A stretch of DNA of 10,218 nucleotides from CAZSPL01 sp964608735 (GTDB lineage Bacteria; JAJVIF01; JAPKYR01; CAZSPL01): assembly GCA_964608735.1 (NCBI GenBank), contig CAZSPL010000141.1:1-10218 (forward strand), in the 5' to 3' direction. The position numbers and the translations under genes were made by a program. Within the stretch, counting starts at the first letter, position 1, and every line of letters starts with the position of its first letter. Positions 1 through 5,792 of the stretch are shown one piece after another. Below the pieces are notes generated by a model. That model ran no database searches. It worked only from the letters and a program-made list of their open reading frames with translations, and was not told where the DNA came from.

Positions 1-1372
1 ACTGAGCCGCGTTGAACTGCAAGTGCGTTGACGATGTGGTTCCAACAAGACTTGTGAAGCCATCGAGCCCGGCATAGGGAGTGACGTCGGCATAGACGGC
101 ATACTCCGGCGAGCCGTTGCCCGTCCAGTTTACATCGAGAGCCGTAACGATGTTGGAGCCGTTGCGGATTGACTGGAGCATTACATTGCCGGTGACCGGG
201 TTGGCCGGGCTGCTCGATGACACCGCCGCGGTGTGAAGGAAATACATCGCCTGCGGGACGCCGGGCAATTTATCCTGGTAGCCGGTGACCTCACTTTCGA
301 CGGTAATCAAAATGTCGATGCCGTCTTCAGCGGGCGTGGCGTTGGTGATGTCGATCTCATAGGTGCTGAATCCCTCGCCGCCTCCGATGGGGGATGCGGA
401 TTCGACGGCCGCGAAATTACCGGGGCTCTCGACGTGAACTGTATTCAATTCGGTATTGTAATGGTCGTAAACGTCAATCGATAACTGCAGATTGCCGCCG
501 AGTGCGCCTTGGCCGTCGTTGAAGAGGGAGTTGGCTGTTTCCGTGACATCGGCTCCCCAGGCTTCCTCGCGGTTCGCGGCCGGGGCGAAGTCATCGGGCG
601 CGCTGAAGGGCGGATCCCCGTCGGGGAATTGCCAGCAGGCGTCGACCGCGTAGTTGAAGACGAGGCCGTCATCGCCGAGTTCGAGTTCAAAGCGCCTGAT
701 ATTCTTCTGTCCGGCGGAGAACAATCCCCTGTCTGCGGGGTCGACGGATAGGTAATTCTCATCGACGTCGAGTTCGTTTGAATAATATTTATACCCGTTA
801 AGAGTGCAGTTGAAATTTCCGACCGAATCGGGCGCGCCGAGCAGGCCGTCCTTATAGCCGAACATCGTGCCGTCCTGCGGAAATTCCGACGGGTTCCACC
901 ATCGCGTGTAGCCGTCGGGATTCAACAGGCGCGTGTCGCCGTCGCCGGTCATCACGATATCGGTATCGGCGAATCCCGAGACCGAGCCGCGGCTTATGAA
1001 GATACCGCAGACATCGAATCCGCTGAATTCAGTCAGCCCGAGGAACGGATGCCTGAGTCCGATATCGGTGGTAATCAGGTTGCCGTTGAATTCGAGGCCG
1101 TCGAGGCTCAGGTTCACGAGGGCGGGGGGTTCGAGGAATACGAGGGCGTTCAGGTGCATGTCGGCTCCCCTGAGGGTGACGACATCCACCGTTTCGGACG
1201 CCGGGTCGCAGATGAACTGATAGAGGCCCCAGAGATGGTGCGACGTGTCCACCGTCTTGGCGGGGTGTACGTCTGCATCAACGGCCAAGGGGCTGGGACT
1301 GGAGCATCCTATAATAAGGATAAACGAGACAAGCATAGCCGCGGCTATGAAGCTGAAAATTCCTTTGTGCAT
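1..1372 (-). CDS. Scaffold-family lipoprotein with FnIII-like C-terminal start (3' end beyond window)
   Basis: Open frame of 457 codons with no stop before base 1, so the C-terminus is missing. The ATG start at 1372 has a GGAGG 7 bases upstream. The N-terminus is a lipoprotein signal peptide: Lys3, a hydrophobic run, then I-I-G-C with lipid-acceptor Cys23, so the product should be exported and lipid-anchored. Residues about 48-385 are the scaffold shared with the neighbours: WGLYQF (48-53), ADMHLN (70-75), FLEPPALV (79-86), RHPFLGL (107-113), GFDVCGI (118-124), FSAGQKN (218-224), DACWQ (244-248), PDDFAP (259-264). Its scaffold is visibly closer to the 747-residue paralogue than to the adjacent 689-residue ones. 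After a Ser-rich linker, residues about 391-457 read like a fibronectin-III-type beta-sandwich (V-x-L-D-V-x-W-T, Y-A-V-Y); this domain call is tentative. Molecular function unknown; surface binding is inferred from architecture only. Confidence 0.88.
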   Translation of the reverse strand, partial: MHKGIFSFIAAAMLVSFILIIGCSSPSPLAVDADVHPAKTVDTSHHLWGLYQFICDPASETVDVVTLRGADMHLNALVFLEPPALVNLSLDGLEFNGNLITTDIGLRHPFLGLTEFSGFDVCGIFISRGSVSGFADTDIVMTGDGDTRLLNPDGYTRWWNPSEFPQDGTMFGYKDGLLGAPDSVGNFNCTLNGYKYYSNELDVDENYLSVDPADRGLFSAGQKNIRRFELELGDDGLVFNYAVDACWQFPDGDPPFSAPDDFAPAANREEAWGADVTETANSLFNDGQGALGGNLQLSIDVYDHYNTELNTVHVESPGNFAAVESASPIGGGEGFSTYEIDITNATPAEDGIDILITVESEVTGYQDKLPGVPQAMYFLHTAAVSSSSPANPVTGNVMLQSIRNGSNIVTALDVNWTGNGSPEYAVYADVTPYAGLDGFTSLVGTTSSTHLQFNAAQ

Positions 1373-1377
1373 CACAC

Positions 1378-1384
1378 TTCCTCC
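1378..1384 (-). promoter_or_regulatory. Shine-Dalgarno of the left-edge lipoprotein gene
   Basis: The minus strand reads GGAGGAA, with GGAGG placed 7 bases before the ATG at 1372. This is near-ideal spacing and fixes the start of the partial gene. It lies at the end of a leader shared with the neighbouring lipoprotein gene. Confidence 0.75.
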
Positions 1385-1436
1385 GGCTGAAGAGGTTTTA
1401 TCAATAATATTGATGCCCTGCGGGCAGCTAATAATA
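1381..1436 (-). promoter_or_regulatory. Conserved leader upstream of left-edge lipoprotein (copy 1)
   Basis: This stretch aligns without gaps to 3573-3628 upstream of the next lipoprotein gene. Shared cores on the minus strand are GCAGGGCATC, ATTATTGATA and ACCTCTTCAGCCGGAGG. This copy holds a perfect inverted repeat with 7-base arms at 1400-1414 (ATCAATA/TATTGAT, 1-base centre) and a short hairpin at 1414-1426 (TGCCC-GCA-GGGCA). The similarity stops at the Shine-Dalgarno; the coding sequences just after it are unrelated. It may be a promoter or operator region or a 5' UTR element. I could not identify a convincing -35/-10 pair. Confidence 0.55.
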
Positions 1437-1449
1437 GAAGCCGCGAGTC

Positions 1450-1474
1450 AAAAAAGCCCCGGCCGTACCGGGGC
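1450..1474 (-). terminator. Rho-independent terminator after first 689-residue lipoprotein gene
   Basis: On the minus strand, about 20 bases after the TAG at 1495-1497, there is a perfect 7-base-pair stem GCCCCGG / CCGGGGC with a 5-base loop, followed directly by six T. It separates this gene from the left-edge gene, which therefore probably has its own promoter within 1373-1450. Confidence 0.88.
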
Positions 1475-1494
1475 GATGGTTTCGCTTGCGGAAG

Positions 1495-3564
1495 CTATTC
1501 GTATGTATGGTCGCTGAACCAGGGCAGTATCCAGTGCGTTTCATAGTCCCAGCCAGTTGTCCATATCCAGATTTCATCAAGATGCTTTGGAGCGTCCATG
1601 CCAAGCGACATAAGATCGATGGTCTCGCGTTCGTGCCATTCATTCAGAGGGACATACGATTCATGTTCGAAGTATGCGCTATCGGGGTGGTAGGTGTGAA
1701 ATTCAGCTATGTCCCATTCCCAGACGTAATTGTATTGAGTAGTCGCGTCATCCTTGATGAAACCGTAATGGACATAGCGCGGTTCGTCGTTCTGGTTTTC
1801 GTAAAATATCCAGAAATGCATCGGGAAATCGCCCCATCCCCCGTACTGGCCCCACCAGCCATCGCCGGGGCAGCCTTGTGTGATAAGTTTGAAGAAGATG
1901 TTGAAGTACAGGTGATCGTATTCGCTTACATCGATGTCCAGGATTTGCATAGCCCTTGATTGGCCGCCGTCACTGCCGGAACCGGTCCGGTTAAACCGTG
2001 CATGGCGTTTGAATGTGTTGTTATCCTCTATCGTATTCGTGATTGCGCCCTGGCCGCCCTGTACGATAGTCCAGTCATCCCATGTTTGATCCCAGAGGTT
2101 GCCGTTTGAAATGACCGGCAAGGGGTCGATCATTCTTATCTCCACAACATCCGTGGTGAATCCACCGGAGTTGGACACTTTGAGAGTCGCTTCGTAAACG
2201 CCCTCCTCGGTATACGCGTGAGTTGTGTCACCGGTGGTACTGCTTGACCAGTCGTATGTGCCGTCGCCCTCGAAGTCCCATTCATAGAGGTCGATGTCGC
2301 CGGATGAATCGTTGCCGTAGAAATCACCGTCGAAATTGATAAAACCGATCGTGGGAATGGCATCGGCGACCGCGGTGGGCGGAGGGCCGGATGGCTCGTC
2401 GGAGACAGTTGCATAGTACATCTTGTAGGCGGCGGTTGTCGTGCCGGGGATGAAATCCTGGAAACCAATATCCTCGGTGTTCGCGGTGAGGAGAATCATC
2501 AGGTCATCGCTCGATTCAATTGTCGGTCCGTTTATATCGAGCGCGAAGGTTGAGTATTCTCCGTTTCCGCCGGTGGGTCCCGATTCAATCATCGCGAATG
2601 CACCGGTGGACTCGACGCGTATTGTATTCATTTCGCAGTTGTACCAGTCATAGATGTTGATTTCCAGCGAGATATTTCCGCCACCCGCGCCGCCGTAGTA
2701 CCACAGGCTGTTTGCGGTTTCATGCACGTCGATGCACCATGGTTCCACGCGGTTGGCCTCGGGGGCGAAATCGTCAGGCACCGACCATGGCGGGTCGCCA
2801 CCGGGGGCTTGCCAGCAGGCATCGATGGCATAGTTGAAAATGAGCCCCTCATCGCCCATATCGATCTGGTAGTGGCGGATATTCTTCTGCCCGGCGCTGA
2901 ATTTGCCGCGGTCGCTCTTATCGATGCCAGTAATATCCATTTCGTCCTTGTCGAGGCCGTCGGCGAAGTACTTGTATCCGTTCAGCGTGGCGTTGTACCC
3001 GGAAACGGCGTTGGGGGAACCGAGCAATCCGTCGACATAGCCAAATGCGGTCGCCGAGGGATTGAAGGGGAATTCATCGGGATTCCACCAGCGGCTGTGG
3101 CCGTCGGCGTTGACGAGGTACAGGTCGCCCGGCCCGGCGATGGTTATCCCGCTGTCGGTGAAACCGGAATATGAGCCGGTGGAGATGACGATGCCGCATA
3201 CATCGAAGCCGGTGAATTCATCGAGCCCGAGAAACGGATGCCGCAGGCCGATGTCGACATCGAGTATGTCGCCGTTGAACGCGGGGGCGCTCTCCAGAGT
3301 AAGGTAAACGAGCGGGGGTGGTTCAAGGAATGGCAAGACATTGAGATGCATGTCCGCGGCCCTGATGGGGAGCACATCAACTGTGCCGGCAACCGGGTCG
3401 CAGGTGAATTGATACAAACCCCACGCCTGGTGGGATGAGCCGTATGCGACTGATTTCGGCTCCTGAATCTCATTACCTACAGGGGTCGAACTGGAACAAC
3501 CTGTCGACAAAAGGTATAGAAGACTGATAACGATAATACAGGGGATGGCTCTTCCACTTAACAT
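1495..3564 (-). CDS. Scaffold-family lipoprotein with PKD and jelly-roll-like domains (copy 1)
   Basis: 689 residues. The ATG at 3564 has GGAGG 7 bases upstream. A signal peptide ends at S-T-G-C with lipid-acceptor Cys23; Ser at -3 is a slightly weak lipobox. The shared scaffold spans about 48-390 (RHPFLGL 108-114, GFDVCGI 119-125, FSAGQKN 222-228, DACWQ 248-252). A PKD domain follows at about 396-481: EWDF at 428-431, an acidic DGDG-type loop, then HAY...GVYEATLKVSN. The last ~205 residues form an aromatic-rich domain opening with SNGNLWD...DDWT (from 486), as in many jelly-roll carbohydrate-binding modules, and ending ILPWFSDHTYE. The role is probably extracellular binding; ligand unknown. 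Codons for residues about 92-425 are nucleotide-identical to the next paralogue, while both flanks have diverged. It is followed by its own terminator, so it is likely a single-gene transcript. Confidence 0.93.
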   Translation of the reverse strand: MLSGRAIPCIIVISLLYLLSTGCSSSTPVGNEIQEPKSVAYGSSHQAWGLYQFTCDPVAGTVDVLPIRAADMHLNVLPFLEPPPLVYLTLESAPAFNGDILDVDIGLRHPFLGLDEFTGFDVCGIVISTGSYSGFTDSGITIAGPGDLYLVNADGHSRWWNPDEFPFNPSATAFGYVDGLLGSPNAVSGYNATLNGYKYFADGLDKDEMDITGIDKSDRGKFSAGQKNIRHYQIDMGDEGLIFNYAIDACWQAPGGDPPWSVPDDFAPEANRVEPWCIDVHETANSLWYYGGAGGGNISLEINIYDWYNCEMNTIRVESTGAFAMIESGPTGGNGEYSTFALDINGPTIESSDDLMILLTANTEDIGFQDFIPGTTTAAYKMYYATVSDEPSGPPPTAVADAIPTIGFINFDGDFYGNDSSGDIDLYEWDFEGDGTYDWSSSTTGDTTHAYTEEGVYEATLKVSNSGGFTTDVVEIRMIDPLPVISNGNLWDQTWDDWTIVQGGQGAITNTIEDNNTFKRHARFNRTGSGSDGGQSRAMQILDIDVSEYDHLYFNIFFKLITQGCPGDGWWGQYGGWGDFPMHFWIFYENQNDEPRYVHYGFIKDDATTQYNYVWEWDIAEFHTYHPDSAYFEHESYVPLNEWHERETIDLMSLGMDAPKHLDEIWIWTTGWDYETHWILPWFSDHTYE
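2291..3291 (-). repeat. 1001-base identical block, copy 1
   Basis: Read base by base against 4475-5475 (constant offset 2184), I find no difference. The bases on both sides, 2290 and 3292, differ from their partners, and differences continue outward. The block covers most of the scaffold and the first part of the PKD domain. It is best explained by recent gene conversion or unequal recombination between tandem paralogues. Assembly consensus copying is the main alternative. Confidence 0.9.
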
Positions 3565-3572
3565 AGCGCTCC

Positions 3573-3628
3573 CTCCGGCTGAAGAGGTAGTATCAATAAT
3601 TTAGATGCCCTGCAAGAGGCCAATAATA
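3573..3628 (-). promoter_or_regulatory. Conserved leader upstream of first 689-residue lipoprotein (copy 2)
   Basis: Homologue of the leader at 1381-1436, with the same CCTCTTCAGCCGGAGG before the start codon and the same GCAGGGCATC and ATTATTGATA cores. The ATCAATA inverted repeat is imperfect here (two arm mismatches), so a conserved palindrome is not supported. It also contains the Shine-Dalgarno GGAGG at 3572-3576, 7 bases before the ATG. No clear promoter hexamers. Confidence 0.55.
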
Positions 3629-3644
3629 AGGGCACCGCTTTTGA

Positions 3645-3668
3645 GAAAGCCCCGGACGGGGCCGGGGC
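3645..3668 (-). terminator. Probable rho-independent terminator after second 689-residue lipoprotein gene
   Basis: The minus strand shows a 7-base-pair stem GCCCCGG / CCGGGGC with a 6-base loop, about 20 bases after the TAA at 3688-3690. The stem sequence matches the terminator at 1456-1474, so the two probably share ancestry. The tail is weak (TTTCTC rather than a pure T run), so termination may be partial. Confidence 0.7.
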
Positions 3669-3687
3669 GATTTTGAAGTTCGCGACG

Positions 3688-5757
3688 TTAATCGTAAGTA
3701 TGGTCACTGAACCATGGGAGGATGAAATGCGATTCGTAGTCCCATCCCATCGGCCATATCCACATGTACTGCAGTGTTTTAGGCGAATCGACGCCGAGAC
3801 TCATCAGATCGATACTCGCGCACTCGTGCCAGACGCTGGGTGTCACGTTGGCTTCATGGTAATAGTAAGCGCATCCGGGGTGGTATGTCTGGAACTGCGA
3901 TTTATCCCACTCCCACTGCCCATCGGAGGGACTCATGAGATAACCGTAGCAGACGAATCTCGGCTCGTCGTTCTGGTTGAGATAGAAGAGATACCATGCG
4001 AACGGGAACTCGCCCCATCCGCCGTAAGTTCCCCAGTAACCGTCACCGGAAAGCGATTGGCTTATGAGCTTGAAGAAGACGTTGAAGTAGAGGTGGGAGT
4101 AGGCCGACACATCAGCATCCCAGGTCTGCAGGAACCTTGTGCCGCCGCCGTCGGCGCTTGCGTTGCTCCTGAATGCGCGCACGTAATGCTTGAATGTCGG
4201 GTCGGCGACGAGCTCGGTGATATGGTTGCCGATTCCCCCTTCAGCCACCGTCCAATCGTCGAAATCCCCATCCCAGAAATTGCCGTTCAGGATTATCGGC
4301 TCCGGGTCTATCATGCGGATGCCCACCACGTCTGTTGTCGAGCCGCCGGTGTTTGATACGCGGAGTGTGGCGTCGTACTGGTCATCTTCGACATCGTATG
4401 CGTGCGTCGTATCGCCGGTTGAATTGTCCGACCAGTCGTATGTGCCGTCGCCGTCGAAATCCCATTCATAGAGATCGATGTCGCCGGATGAATCGTTGCC
4501 GTAGAAATCACCGTCGAAATTGATAAAACCGATCGTGGGAATGGCATCGGCGACCGCGGTGGGCGGAGGGCCGGATGGCTCGTCGGAGACAGTTGCATAG
4601 TACATCTTGTAGGCGGCGGTTGTCGTGCCGGGGATGAAATCCTGGAAACCAATATCCTCGGTGTTCGCGGTGAGGAGAATCATCAGGTCATCGCTCGATT
4701 CAATTGTCGGTCCGTTTATATCGAGCGCGAAGGTTGAGTATTCTCCGTTTCCGCCGGTGGGTCCCGATTCAATCATCGCGAATGCACCGGTGGACTCGAC
4801 GCGTATTGTATTCATTTCGCAGTTGTACCAGTCATAGATGTTGATTTCCAGCGAGATATTTCCGCCACCCGCGCCGCCGTAGTACCACAGGCTGTTTGCG
4901 GTTTCATGCACGTCGATGCACCATGGTTCCACGCGGTTGGCCTCGGGGGCGAAATCGTCAGGCACCGACCATGGCGGGTCGCCACCGGGGGCTTGCCAGC
5001 AGGCATCGATGGCATAGTTGAAAATGAGCCCCTCATCGCCCATATCGATCTGGTAGTGGCGGATATTCTTCTGCCCGGCGCTGAATTTGCCGCGGTCGCT
5101 CTTATCGATGCCAGTAATATCCATTTCGTCCTTGTCGAGGCCGTCGGCGAAGTACTTGTATCCGTTCAGCGTGGCGTTGTACCCGGAAACGGCGTTGGGG
5201 GAACCGAGCAATCCGTCGACATAGCCAAATGCGGTCGCCGAGGGATTGAAGGGGAATTCATCGGGATTCCACCAGCGGCTGTGGCCGTCGGCGTTGACGA
5301 GGTACAGGTCGCCCGGCCCGGCGATGGTTATCCCGCTGTCGGTGAAACCGGAATATGAGCCGGTGGAGATGACGATGCCGCATACATCGAAGCCGGTGAA
5401 TTCATCGAGCCCGAGAAACGGATGCCGCAGGCCGATGTCGACATCGAGTATGTCGCCGTTGAACGCGGGGGCGCTTTCGAGTGTAAGGTAGACCAGTGGC
5501 GGGGGTTCGAGGAATGGAAGGACATTGAGATGCATATCCGCGGCCCTTATCGGGAGCACATCAACCGTATCCGCGGCCGGGTCGCAGGTGAGTTGATAGA
5601 GACCCCATAGCGCGTGGCTTTCCACGGACTGGTGGTCCCTCGCCTGCTGTATGGGGCTGGATGGGTTTATGCCGCTTTCCGAGGAGCATCCGGCGAGGAT
5701 GATAATCGCAGCCGCGAGCATCACCGTCACGAACTTTCGTGTAAATTCAAGCATCAT
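3688..5757 (-). CDS. Scaffold-family lipoprotein with PKD and jelly-roll-like domains (copy 2)
   Basis: 689 residues. Two adjacent ATG codons (5757 and 5754) lie 5 and 8 bases after GGAGG, so the true start could be either. A classic lipobox L-A-G-C gives lipid-acceptor Cys24. The scaffold occupies about 51-393 and is protein-identical to the neighbour for over 350 residues. The PKD domain is about 399-484, with EWDF followed by an Asp-rich loop D-F-D-G-D-G-T-Y-D that could bind calcium. The C-terminal ~200 residues start LNGNFWDGDFDDWT and end ILPWFSDHTYD. By eye about half of this domain matches its neighbour, so the heads have diverged much more than the scaffolds. The stop of the upstream 747-residue gene is only 35 bases away with no terminator between, which suggests cotranscription. 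Unlike its sister genes, it lacks the CCTCTTCAGCCGGAGG leader. Confidence 0.93.
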   Translation of the reverse strand: MMLEFTRKFVTVMLAAAIIILAGCSSESGINPSSPIQQARDHQSVESHALWGLYQLTCDPAADTVDVLPIRAADMHLNVLPFLEPPPLVYLTLESAPAFNGDILDVDIGLRHPFLGLDEFTGFDVCGIVISTGSYSGFTDSGITIAGPGDLYLVNADGHSRWWNPDEFPFNPSATAFGYVDGLLGSPNAVSGYNATLNGYKYFADGLDKDEMDITGIDKSDRGKFSAGQKNIRHYQIDMGDEGLIFNYAIDACWQAPGGDPPWSVPDDFAPEANRVEPWCIDVHETANSLWYYGGAGGGNISLEINIYDWYNCEMNTIRVESTGAFAMIESGPTGGNGEYSTFALDINGPTIESSDDLMILLTANTEDIGFQDFIPGTTTAAYKMYYATVSDEPSGPPPTAVADAIPTIGFINFDGDFYGNDSSGDIDLYEWDFDGDGTYDWSDNSTGDTTHAYDVEDDQYDATLRVSNTGGSTTDVVGIRMIDPEPIILNGNFWDGDFDDWTVAEGGIGNHITELVADPTFKHYVRAFRSNASADGGGTRFLQTWDADVSAYSHLYFNVFFKLISQSLSGDGYWGTYGGWGEFPFAWYLFYLNQNDEPRFVCYGYLMSPSDGQWEWDKSQFQTYHPGCAYYYHEANVTPSVWHECASIDLMSLGVDSPKTLQYMWIWPMGWDYESHFILPWFSDHTYD
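4475..5475 (-). repeat. 1001-base identical block, copy 2
   Basis: Partner of 2291-3291. It covers residues about 95-428 of this protein. Just outside at 5476 onward, the encoded protein stays identical (TVDVLPIRAADMHLN... to LES) while the DNA differs at about one base in six, all silent. Outside at 4474 and below, similarity falls away within the PKD domain. Confidence 0.9.
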
Positions 5758-5792
5758 TATAGCCTCCGCCTATGTCGATTCCCCACTTGAGT

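Noticed and set aside
1450..1500. TTGACT near a T-rich stretch as a promoter -35 box
   Set aside because: It is formed by the terminator's T run. The good TATTAT downstream is only 9 bases away, far from the 16-18 required.
3673..4356. Plus-strand open frame of 227 codons over the end of a 689-residue gene
   Set aside because: It is antisense to a gene with clear family homology. A similar frame at 1486-1959 opposite the sister gene is explained by shared DNA, not by separate coding.
2291..5475. Identical block as a mobile element or transposon copy
   Set aside because: It lies in frame within conserved coding sequence, has no terminal inverted repeats or target duplications, and encodes no transposase. 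Gene conversion fits better.
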